A stretch of DNA of 64,000 bases from Haemonchus contortus (taxonomy: Eukaryota; Nematoda; Chromadorea; Rhabditida; Trichostrongylidae): assembly GCA_000469685.2 (NCBI GenBank), contig LS997563.1, forward strand, positions 18,276,257 to 18,340,256, read 5' to 3'. The first letter of the stretch is position 1; each line of letters opens with the position of its first letter. Below, in pieces: positions 46,662 to 59,400 of this stretch. The position numbers and the translations under genes were made by a program. The notes beneath the pieces are model-generated. The model saw only the letters and a program-made list of their open reading frames with translations, was not told the DNA's origin and did not search any database.

Positions 46662-46664
46662 GAA
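46662..46664 (+). promoter_or_regulatory. Probable trans-splice acceptor and 3-nt leader of receptor gene 2
   Basis: TTATCTTTATTACAG ends at 46661, followed by GAA and two adjacent ATGs (46665 and 46668). The second ATG aligns with the start of copy 1. A spliced leader added here would leave only three untranslated bases of its own. Confidence 0.5.
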
Positions 46665-49600
46665 ATGATGAACTGTGATGATATCAGGAAATTGGTTAGA
46701 AATCACTGGTTCACAACGGGTATTTTTGGACAATTAATCGGAAGTATCATATCGGTCGTGCTGTGCCTTCTCATCGTCAAGAAATGTGGTAGCCTCTACT
46801 TCCATGCCAATATAAAAGTAAGTCATCATTTCTAGTTAACTTCGGGCTCAGTAGTTCCTACCAACATTTATGACTAGGAGATTTGCTTGTGCTCTAATAA
46901 TTAATGGTAGATACGGTCGTAAGAAGGGTAGAGGTGGTCTGGTGACAAGTGGCATCATTGTCTCATCCTGGACCAAATCTCAGACTAATACCCGCCCAGA
47001 TCAACTAACTTTCAATTCATTCGAAGTCGACTGATTGATGCCAGACCTGTCTGGGAGGATGAAGCCATTGACTCGCAATCGGCTGGCCCCTAAAGCCTTT
47101 GTGTAGACACACCCATTCTAACCCGCGTATACCGTATATACATATGTGGCACTCACAGGTCGGGAAACAGCCTAGATAGGGAGGTATAGGACTCAAGGAG
47201 TGAATCAGTCGTAAGCTATATCAAAGGCCGACGAATTTCAACGGCTTTGTAGGGACTGCACCATACAAGGGATACCCATAAGGGGTGTTCAAACAATTTG
47301 TCATAGCCAATGACGACCGAGGAAGGCAGTTTTGGAGGGTTTTGGCTTCATGTAGTCAGCTTTATTTACGCAAATGCAACCGAAATTTCGTCCCAATACC
47401 CCTTTCCTGTCATGTTCGTCATGGCAATCTCGTAGTACCCCTAATTTTACTACCTAAACAAAGCTTTATATTTCACGAACTGCTGATTTTTTCGTATTTT
47501 TCGCCCCTGATGCACCATTCTCAACCAGTACTTTCGATTTGAGAAGGGTACGTCGACATTAGAGTAATTATTGCCTACACAGCCATTAATAAATTGAAAT
47601 AATTACAGCCAGGGTGCGGAACAGTGGAAGGGTGGCGAAAATAGGACGGAAACCGGCAATTTTTAAATTCAAGAATTCAAAAAAGTAGCAAGAAGCTGAG
47701 CTGAACCAAATGGCCGTCTGGGTGTCTCTCATTTGAGATGGTATTTGCTTTGTCCTGTGAATAGAGTGATAATAAGGAGGCATAACACGGCAACTTTGAG
47801 TGCCTGTGTCGCTCGAAACGGCTTTGGAACCCTTATAACCTTGTCCGGGCCATTCTCCGGTCCTACAGCGGTGCTATTGAGTAATGCCTGAAGAATCGGA
47901 AGTTTATGGTAGTGAGTTGTAGTGAGTCCTCATTAGAAGTAGAGACGAATGCTATCCTGCTGGTTACACGTATCTTACAAGATTCGTTGCTGCAGTCAAT
48001 AATAATTCCTACAGCAGACCAATAGGGTAAACGGCTTCACAGAAAATTTGGCAAAAATACTCAAGAAGTCCGATGTTGCCAAGATCAAGGTGTTTTCAGG
48101 TTCTGCTGGTGGCGAAGCTTTGCTTATACCTGATCCATTCCGTGCTTATCATAATTGTCCAGGTAGGTTCAACCAACAACAAGTGCAATAAGAAAACCTT
48201 GTGAACTTTTGAATAGAAAGGTCGCAGAGCTTATTATATAGGCTTGTAATGTAGTTCCTGTGTTAATTTGTTGAATTTACTTCGGATAGGCAGTTTCTTG
48301 AATACTTCAATGAGAACAATTAAATTGAAGTGATTGGGGAATCGCGCCGTCGGAAAACAACCTCTTTGTTTTCATCAGTACACCTTCATCAGTCACAACA
48401 TCTGATTGTGAGAAAAAGCCACGATCGTTCAGGATCTTGGAGTAGGACTCTTACTGATAGGGCAACGTCACAGCAGCCTCGAAGACATCCAGTAGATCTT
48501 CTGACTGGAACTGAATTTGAAAAAAAAATGTGATTTTCCGCTACGAAACAGGTCTCTGGAGGACTGAGAGCAGAGAAACGATTGCGGCATGAAAACAATG
48601 AATTTCCCGACTTCTTTACTGCTCCGAAGGGCTGCTGTGGTTTCTTGGTGTCGTGTGATCAGCCTCGTAAGATCCAGTGAGGAGGATTCGGGCGGCGTGG
48701 AAGAAATCAAAGATATACTGCTAATAAAAAAGGCGATCCCAAGAGTTTGGATAGTTACAGGCCCATGACATTGCTGTCTCAAGTCTATAAGACCTTCACC
48801 AAAATAATCCTAAATCGCATAGTCGGAGACCTACACATGGCCGTGAGCTGTGAGCGAACGGGATTTCGAAGTGTGTATTCTACACCTGACCATTCGCACA
48901 TTGTATGTCAGCTTGCCGAAAAATGTGGAGATTATCAGATTCGGCACTATTTACCCTTTACTGCCCCACCTTGTCGAGAATGGGCTGGATTTCTACCGAA
49001 TTTTTTCAAAGAAGATGAAACCGGCTAGAAACTTGCCTACAGGGGTAATTTGACCCGTAGAACACGAATATTGCATCCATTTGTCATAAACATGCCTAAC
49101 GCTTGCGCTACAGGCGCCTGCGCCAAATCGCTGGGTCACCGCTCCTGCTGAAAACTTGCCCCTAACTAGTGTCCCAGGCGTTTTCATGATGAGTAGATGC
49201 GATATTCGTGTTCTACGGGTCAAATTACCCCTCTAGGCAAGTTTCTAGCCGGTTTTATCCTCTTTGAAAAAATTCGGTAGAAATCCAGCCCTTTCCCTAC
49301 AGAGTGGGGCAGTAAAGGGTAAATAGTGCCTCAGATCTTCTCTTATGCATGGCGTTTGTCGACTACAAGGAAGCATTCGACTCGGTCGAAAACGCGATAC
49401 TAAATGCGATGACTGGATACGGTATCGATTCGTGCTATGTTGACCTTCTCGAATAACCGAACAGTGGCTGTACCACAGAAATAAAGCTTTTCAACGATTT
49501 ATGCCAAGTAAATGTATGTAAGGGCGTAAGACAAGGAGATACTATTTTTCCGAAATTGTTTGCACTAACTTCGAAAGCCCTGTTCAATGATCATGACTGG

Positions 49601-52600
49601 ACCGGAGGTGTGGAGATCGATGGAAAATACCTGACCTATCTGCTCTTTGCTAACGATTGCGTCATTTCTGCATATGATGCCCTGGAGCTCCAAGAGGAAC
49701 TTGTGCAATTACAGATGACATCGAGTGAAATAGGAATTGAAAAGAATTTGTCAGAAACGAAGTGGATGCACAACCGGTTCGGTCCTACAGCGACAGTCAA
49801 AGTAAATGGCGAAACCATCAGGAAAAAAAAGCTTTAAGTACCTCGAACTCCGGGTCAGCTTCACAGAAAGAAGACAGCACCGGAGAGTACAGCAGGCGCA
49901 GGAAAGCTGCTTGGTCTAGCTTCAACACAATCTCAACGTTATTACTAGACGAAGACCTCCCGATGAAACTGAAAGCGTCCCTGTTTCACTCGACGGTGAT
50001 ACCCACGCTACGGCGCGGAATGCTGGTCGTCTACGAAGAGAAATTTGCTCTGTTTCAAAGATGAGTGGAACGTAGAATTTGCAAGGTGTCACCTCGTGAA
50101 CATATTAAAAACATAGAGCTGCGAAGATGAAGTGGCATTGTTGATGTTGTCCAGAAAATGTATAAACGTAAACGAGAATGGGCCGGCCATGTGGCACGTT
50201 TCAAAGACAACCGACAGACCTCCCGGTCAACGAATTGGATCCCACTGAATCACGAGCGAGCCCCGGGAAGGCCTAAATTGAGGTGGGCCGATCCTATAGT
50301 GAACATGCTTGGCCAACAATGGAGACGAAGGGCGCAGGACCGAAACGAATGGCTCAAAGTCAACTTGCGTGAATGACCTAGTTAGCAAGGACAAGTTGGG
50401 TTCAGGTGATACAGGTGATAAAATCCAGTAACTGCTTATGGAACTTTTTCTATTTGTTGAAGAACTTTCTCCAATGAAGCTGTTCGAAATAGAGCCGTCA
50501 TTGTTGGCTAATTTTCAGACAGCTCACGTGATTCTGTACTTTTTCGCTAATCCCTGTACATCTGGTATATCGCCGATAATTTGTTTCTGTCTGCGATTTC
50601 CAGCAATGTCTTGCGTAGTGGCATTCACAGTGTTGGAGGTGAGTTTGCTAACAACTATGACTTAATAGTTGCGAGCCTCAAATCAGGGCCATCTTTCACA
50701 GGGTGATAACAGTGAAATGAACTAGGATGAAATGTATGTTGCATAGGGAATCGTCATTTAGGATCACCACGATTTGGTGCTGACATACTTAGCAGCGGAG
50801 ATAACTTCTACTTGGCTTCGTTCCTGTACCCTTCCTTTCCTTTGATTCTGCTTTGGGGTGTGGAAATGCTTTTTTTCAACGCTAGGATAGAGATTGAGTG
50901 AATGGGTTCTATAACAAGAAACCAGCTCTAACAGCTCAACTCGTAGAGTCTTGTAGATGTAGTCGTGCTCTACAAATTTTCTGAAGAATGGGTGATAACC
51001 TGTGGGCTGGGGCAGGTGGATACTAAAACTCCACGAAGTGGGCCAAAGATTCGGTGGGCAGGGTACCGTAGCCAAGGCCCTAGTCTGTGATTTATGTACC
51101 TGCACCTGTGCTGAATTCTTAGAAAAGTACCCCACTGAATTTAGATAAGCTATTCAGAAGCTGTGGCGTTCAGCAGTTAGAAAAATCCACAGCAAAAACT
51201 AGCATTAATTCGTCAATTTGCTTTGCCCATATTAGAAAAGTTGAAATTTGTCAGTCAAATCTGCTGCTTAAGTGGATGTTGATGGGTGCTTTAGTTTGCG
51301 ATGATTGTGGAAAGAACTATAGCGATATGGAAGCGCCAGTACTACGAGAACTATGGAAAGAGGATGGGCATCGCTTTGGTCACTTTTTCTGTGAGTGTTT
51401 CTATAAGTATATTGTGTTGATGGACCCCATTCAAATCATAATATGGGTCATGATTTCTTCTTTATGAGATTTTATCATGAATAAAGCTCATAGGCTGTAA
51501 AAAATCACTTCCGTGTGCTACTATGTCACAGCATTTCCATTGAAGGTAGGATTCACGATAATTCTTACTGTTCTTCTTGTTGTTCTTGTTCTTGAGTGTC
51601 TAGTCCTCATGAAATAGTGGAATTTATGGTGCAGAATAAGGCAAATGTGGCAAAGAAAGCGGGAACTAGCAGAGCTCCAAAGAAGTAGTAAAGGGGAGGG
51701 GGGGGGAGGTTGTACGAGATTATGACTACAGAAATAACAAGGAAGGGTATTTGGACGAGATGGCAGTTGCTGCAATAGCGTGAAAAACCAGAGGCACAGC
51801 TCTCGATAATTTTATGTGTTGGCAAATAAGTCCTGCGACAAAAAATTAGGAGCGTTGAAAATTCGTATCAACAGGGTGAACACGGTAGCAAGGGTGTTAA
51901 ACTTGTAGGACATTCCCCGAGCAATCAACACATGAGTAAATAACGGCACGCGTGTGGGCTTCCGCAGCATTACGGTCAGGAAATGAACAACACCCGATTC
52001 GTACCATCTTGTTCTTCTAAGCACGCCAAGGGAAACACGCGAGTGTAGCGGCTCGAAATATCAGCAATCTATTCGATACTAGCACTGCTCACCGATCGAC
52101 GGTCAACAATCTGTTGGATCGCTTCACTGTAGGATACACTAGCCTTCGGAGTCACGCAAGCATCGTCCCTTAGTTTAATGGAGGTTGAAGGAACCCATCC
52201 ACTATGAGTCGCTAAACGCAGACTAGATGGACACAGCTATCACTTGCCCCTATGATCCCCTTTATTTGGCTAACGGGGTTAGAGAAGGACGAGCAAACCG
52301 TAAATAAGGTCCCTACAGAGGGACTACGCACGTCGAAAATTCGCTTTAGACACGCGTCAGAAGTTCACCGATCCCGCTTGGTTCCAGGTTACTCATCATT
52401 CGCACTCTCGGAGCGTTCCCCCTTTTAACTACCATGGGCTCCGCCTTTTTGAGCATCCCGCTGTGGAAAAGAAATTCGTAACTCAATGTATTTTTCCGAA
52501 AATTGATTGATATGAAAAAATTTGGAAATGATTCAAAAAGGTCTCCATTTTGTCGCAGGACTTATTTGCCAACCTAATACCTTTTTAAGTCGAGCAGGTG

Positions 52601-55600
52601 ACGTATTTATTGAGAGTAGTGCCTCAGCGGCGAAGAAAGTGAAGAAAATTCGCCGACTTTGCGATAAAAAATGCGTCTTAAAGGTAGAAGTTGTACGAGA
52701 ATACCGTGACAGAAATGACATGGAAGGAGTATTTGGACGAGATTTCATTATTTGCAAATGCGTAAAGAGCTGACTATATCAAGCCAAAACTGGACGTATG
52801 CACTGTGTATTTAAGGTTGCGAGTAACTTCGGATTCCAGATCGTTATTTCTCCAGCGGCCCTAATTTTGTCAGCAGGTGGTATTGGTCGTCCACCAACAA
52901 CAGTTTATTGCCATCTTGTTGGTGGCGAAGAATCAGCTGGTCGTTTTATGGGATTTGGTGTGATTCTTTGTGGAATTAACATCATCACACTCATTGGAAT
53001 TATTGTATTATCTGTCTCCAACAAATTCCTTCTGCAAAGGTATGAACAGGCTGATTCATCTAATAACAACAGCAACATCAACAACAACAACAACAACAAG
53101 TACTCTTTATTATTATAAATCGGGCCGCCCGGCCAACGCCGGGCTTCCCTCCTTCTTATGGTTATGCCCGGCTTCGCCGAGCGCTCCTCTTTCCTGAAAG
53201 AAATTTGCTATGCGTAAATAATATTTACTTCTTACTCTCCTTTTTCTTTGAAAGCTCTACACCCTCAGTATTACCTCCGAATTGGGAGCGATTTTTTCTA
53301 TAAGCCATCTTCGCTGTGTCCAGATAGAACATCGTATAATATCACAAGACGATTAGTCGGAGAAAAAAAAGACAGATAGGCTAACTACGTGCTACGTAGC
53401 TCCGTGAAATTTCCGTGCAATTGGAATACTTTGAACGCCCTAGCACTAAATTGACAATTTTAGTGCAAACCCCGCCCCCTGGGGGCGGGGTCTGGTCCTG
53501 CTACCCACTAAAACTGTCTACATCCTGCCGCATGTACTCCTCTGTGAATTAAACTTCCTTGGCCCACGGGGACAGGGGTTATTAACTCCTGCTCAAACCC
53601 CGCCCACCGTAGGCGGAGTCTGGCTCTGCTACCCTTCGTGAGTGTTTTCCCGCCATCCCGCCACCGGTACTCCTTCCAACTTTGAACTTGTGGGTCTATG
53701 GAGGCAGGAGTTATGGTTTTCCGCTCAAACATTTTTTCGCACAAACCCGCCCCCTATGGACGGAGTCCGGTCCTGAGGAGTTATGAATTTCCGGTCAGAC
53801 ACACACATACACACACAAACACACAATTACACCAACAGACACACTTAGCCGATTATATAAGTAGGATAGTTCGGCTTTCAACGAAGCGCTGCTACACATA
53901 CTTTGTATTGGGTCACTTATTTACACTCCTTTCGATTACCTTTCAAATTCCATTGAAGTTATCCCTCAAGAAGGAGCAAACATTTCAAATTCAAGCGATT
54001 CCGTCTTTGGGAGATGAAAGCACACGGGATGATAAGCATATCGAAAAAGTGAAGTGAACCCTTTACCTTAGTTTTTCAAGAGGTTTTTCTCCTTAATTAA
54101 TATTTACACAATTCCATTTGCTCAGAGTTGTTGCCGAACATTTAAAATCATCGGAAAAGCAGAAAGAAATCTTCCCAACCAATCCCAACATTTCCCTATC
54201 AGTGCACTTTCAATTTTGATAAATATATTCGGTTGATGCATAATTATTGCGGATTTTTTCGCGGCTTTTTTTCTCCCGATGGAATTTGAATATTGAGTTT
54301 GGGTTTTTTCTAGAAATGATCTACTTGATTTCCTCTACAAAAGTGTACCTAGAAAACCATCCGCATATTCGCGAAATCAGGCTCTACTACTTCGAGAAAG
54401 GTTGGAAGGTGGCAGAGTCATTCCGCGATCTCAGTAACTTTTTTTTAAACAAATTTTATTTAATGAAACGATGAAAATACTGAAAAAAAACATGTTCAAA
54501 TAGTTATTCCGGAGCTTATCCACCATCTTCGTCAAGCACTGCTTACCTTTGGCGAGATAGTCGGATTCTAAAAGCGAAAACGTTTTGATTCTTGGGGGCG
54601 ATCCACGTCTTAAATCGGCCATCAAGTCATTCAAATCGACGTAAGTTCTATTCCCCAGCCATTTTTTCAGCGAACGGGTGAAGAGATAATCTATAGCAGT
54701 TTCTGCTGGTGAATATTGCAGATTCAGGAGCATATCCCTTTTCGTGGTTGGCTTTGGCTGGTTGCTCCATCGCCGAAAAGTTACTGAGATCTGCCACTTT
54801 CCAACATTTCTCGAAAAAGTAGAGCATAATTGCGCGAATATGCGGATGGTTTCCTAGGTACATTTTTGTAGAGGAAATGAAGTAGATCATTTCTAGAAAA
54901 AAAACCCGAACTCAATATTCAAATCCTATCGAGAGAAAAAAAGCCGCGAAAAAATCCGCAATATTATGCAACAACCTATTTAATATTTGGGGGCTGATAG
55001 AAACGGCACCTCCCTCTCAACGTTTTCTTCATTCTTGTCTTATTTTGACAAGATCAATCAGAGAGACGAACATTTGCATAAGGAATCCTTTGTGAATCCC
55101 GCTCCCTTCACCAGTCGTCTCATCACTCCCCAATTACCACGAGGGAGCGCTATTTGGGCTTCTTCCATATTGGTTAACCTCCTTTGCAAAGTACACTGTT
55201 TTGTTACTCAGGCACTTCAAGAAGCTTGGCATAATATCGGTGATCGTTCTCGTGCTCTCACAAGGTTGGCGATTTGTGGACAAACTTCAGTCTCTTCGGA
55301 ACTCGAACCGTACTTGTCCTTTCCGGGGAGCGTGCTCTTATCCCTTACGCTACAGGGACCTACTTACACCGACCTTTCTAATGGCTTACATGCCACTACA
55401 TGCTACATGCTAGCTTATCAGCAACTCGTGTTTGTTCTTTTAACTGGCTTCGCTAGGCCTCCCACTTGGTAGCATTCCTCGTCCGACAGCCTTCTTGCTT
55501 GAAGGCACAGTTCACGATAATTTTGGGTAATCCAGATTATGATGAAAAATGGAAGACAAGATCGAAACTAAAGCGACTGAGGTGAAGAAACTGCGTGCAT

Positions 55601-56363
55601 CGGTGTTTCCAGAGTAAAAAAAGGTTTCGAAAAACCGTTGGAAAGGGGGCTGGACGAGAATGAAACCAGAAGAATGAAGAAGAGTGGGGCGCCCGGACGA
55701 GCTAAACAGTGTGTTTCACTGCGCGCGTGTGGGTCCTGGTGCGAATAACAGACAATGGTAAGCAAAAATTCATTCACTTTCTATAAGCATAGATAAACAA
55801 AAAACTCTAGTAACAGCTAAAGTAGCTCACCTTTTTCAGCCTCTAGGAGTAGGAAATTAAATAAGGGATCGCAGCAGCAAAAAGAAAAACAGAGGAAAAA
55901 AGAATGGGAGAAAAACATCGCCTCGTCACTCGGCGATTAGCTGATTGTGCGTGGGTCCTAGAACGAATAAAAGCAATCTGTGTTGTCTCGACACTCGTCT
56001 AATGTGAAACCGATCGAGGGCGGGAAAGCGAACTACGGCAGCAACGGGGCTTCCGCTATACCGCGCCGAGATTGCGGAAGCGAGAGTGTCCCTTCTACCA
56101 CCCATGGGGGGCGCTGAGTATTCCTAAAGGAGGAACTCAGTAACCTTGTTATCGTGAACCGTGCCTTTATCATGTTCTGCGTACCTCATCTTCGATTTTT
56201 TTGAATATGGTGCAACGTTGCTGATCTTCAGCCGTTCACAGAGCTCAAAAATGCCAAACTATTCTACACTTTCGTATATCGAGAGACCCGAAACGTTACC
56301 TTCAGCGGTTCGAAGCACATCTAAAAGCAGAAGGGATGGCAGAATCCATATTATATATAATAC

Positions 56364-56400
<37 letters not shown>

Positions 56401-59400
56401 ATTATTATTGACATATTATAGCAGCATTGCCCAAACGCCTTTACTCAGCCTTTCGTTTTGTCAGGCTCGTTCATATTTCTGAATTCGGCATATCGAACAC
56501 CCTGACATCGAATGGATATACTGCCAGACCTCGATGATCGGATGTGCTTCTGGTAAACACCTTGAGGCTGACTTAGATGAGACCTTTCGACGTATTCATA
56601 AAGTATTATGTACAAAGAACCAAAAAGTGAATTTATGACTACATTTGACTCTTAAAAACCTAGCTTAAACCGACATGCAGCAAAAAAAATGAAAAAAAAA
56701 TAAATTAGCGCTTTCCGTGTCGACTTAGGGTTCTTCACAAGGGTACTGTATCTACAAGTTGAGAAGTAATCTTTTTTTTCATAGCCTCGAATATAAATAA
56801 TATTTTTAGGAAATCTTTCAATCTCAGCTCTTCCTACCAGCTTCGTGAGAGTGAAGCCGTTATTCGGATTCTGTTTACACTGACAATTATCCAAACCCTT
56901 TTCTGCTTTGTCTTCTCCATAATTTCCATAATGATTCCGGTATTGCGTGATGAAATAGACATGATATCATTCATGATTGCCGTTGTCGCTGGATATGTAA
57001 GTATTTTTATTAATCTTCCCTAGCTTCGCCTAGGACCCAGTCTCCAAATATGGAGGATCAGAATAAGGTTAGGAGGACAGAAGAGAGCCAATGAGATCGC
57101 ATCCTACCCACGAAAGCACGCTACTCAAAAGTCATTCTGAATTCTTCCGCCTTCGATTTTAACTGCTGTTCTCAACTAGGAGTTCAAGCATCTCAATATG
57201 GACAACTGTGACTTGATATAAAGAACCTATTACCATTCAAAATAGGTCCCCCTAAATAGTAACAAATCACTCGGTGCTCTAATACAACACTTTACGTCGC
57301 AAAACTAGCGTTACAATATGGTCTTCGAACCTCCTTTATAGAGCAAACTAACGGGTTTTAAATTTACATGAGCTACCCGATAGTTTTCTCGGCGTTGCAC
57401 ACAGACCTTTTGGCAGAGGCAACCGATGTGGGGGTTGAGAGAAGTGTCATGAAAGCTCCCGCTGTCTTAAGCGCTCCCATTTGAGCTTATGCACTCTATC
57501 GCAGTTAGGTTATCAAGTCATCTGTGATTTATTAGTAATACAGTGCGTTTCATAATTATAAGGTCACCCTCAACTTGTGCACTTTCAAAAAAAGTAATCA
57601 TTAAGGATTTTTTCTAGCATCATGAGCAGATTCCCCAGCACGAATAACCTAGGTATCCGTTGCTTAGCTGCTGCTGCATTCTTCTGAACTTTTTTAGAAC
57701 AGTTTATCGGTTTTTGCACCGTTTCATAATTATAAGGTCACCCTGAGAAAGTGAACAATTATTAACGAAAGAAAGGAAATTTTGTGTTTGAAGATACTTG
57801 TAAAGGTAAGCATGTGTAGCAAAGGCATTTCTAAACCTGACTGTCAACATGGCTCGTGGTCATCTGCTTTCCTCTGATGAGAAGGCTCATCATGAAGGTG
57901 GGCTTCGTACTCGAGCCATTTCCAGGCAAATAGAGAGATCCCCTTGGTCCGTTCGGAGATTTCTAGAGAGTCCTCATGTCGTTAGATATAACACCGACTG
58001 TGGACACCCATGAAAGATTATTACCCGTGTCGAGCGGAAAATTCTGAGGACTGTTTCCAACAGTACGTCCTCCTTGAACCAGATCCGATCGGAATTAAAC
58101 CTCTCTGTGTCGAAAACTACAGTCGTGAGAGCAGTGAGAAGATGCGAGAACATCACCAGGCAAGCAATGGAGAAGGTGCCACGAATCACCGATCGTCACA
58201 AAGAGGCTCGACTCGGATTTGCTAAGATGAACCTAGGGAGAGATTGGGAAAGATAGATCTGCATCAAAATCTCACCATAGAGCTGAATAATTCCTATTCA
58301 GGTCGTCTTTTCGGGTGAAAAGAAATTCAATCTGATGGAAACAAGCGGTACTAGCGCGACTTGAGGAACGAACCAGTCTACTTCAGCCGTAGCAATTTCG
58401 GTGGAGGAAGTCTATGGTGTGGGGTGCATTCTGCAATGATGTCGTGTTGTATCTACCTGTCGTGAGCTGCAGTATGTATTGCAAGGATTACCAGAACGTC
58501 TTGGAGCATCACCTAGTACCCTTTCTATGCCATCGCCGTCACCTCAACTATGTCTTTCAACAAGACAATGCCTCCATTCATGTGAGCCGTGCAGCGGATG
58601 AGTGGCTGCAATGCCAAAAAATAAGCGTTCTGCCATAGCCAGCCTGCATTCCCGATCTCAGTCCAATGGAACATATCTGGGGCATAATAGTCAGACAGGT
58701 TTATGCGAATAACCGTCAGTTCCAGGGCACAGAACAGCTGAAGCGGGCAGTTATCGAAGCATGGAGAGCAACCGATGAGGAACATCTTCGAAACCTAGTT
58801 TCTAGTATGCCACGCAGGCTATTTGATGTTGCTCTTAAACAAGGAGGAGCTATAGATTATTAACTGTTGTACCATTAACATTGATAAATCATTTACTTCC
58901 TCAGGGTGACCTTATAATTATGAAACGGTGCAAAAGCCGACACTATCTTTAAAAAATTCGTAAAAAAATTGAGGTGAAGGATATTGCGACCAAAATTTGA
59001 GTACGGAGGTACATTGTGACGAGGAATCTACCAGTGTTTGCCAAAAAATTCCATTCTGGCTGCTTTCTCCGGAATCGCAAAAATCTGGGGTGACCTTATA
59101 ATTATGAAACGCACTGTATGAAAGTTATTCAGACGAATTCGGGGACAGTTAAAGGCACCGTTAACAATAGTTCAAGGTTTCTGGTTTTAGATAGTAATGG
59201 AGGTGATGATTTAGTATAGTTCGAAAGCAGCGGAAGTATGTATAAAACGCGGAAGTATAAGTATATAGAAAAATATTGGCTTCAAAAAGTATAATAGTAA
59301 AATTAGGGGATGGACGAGATTGTGACCACAAAATTTGCACGGAACGGGTCATGGACGAGTTGTATGAATGTGTGTGCTATTGCGTGCAGCTGGCTGCAGT

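Noticed and set aside
54987..55472. 161-codon frame downstream of the composite mariner at locus 3
   Set aside because: It includes the tRNA-like sequence at 55296-55362 read antisense and lacks any domain; likely chance.
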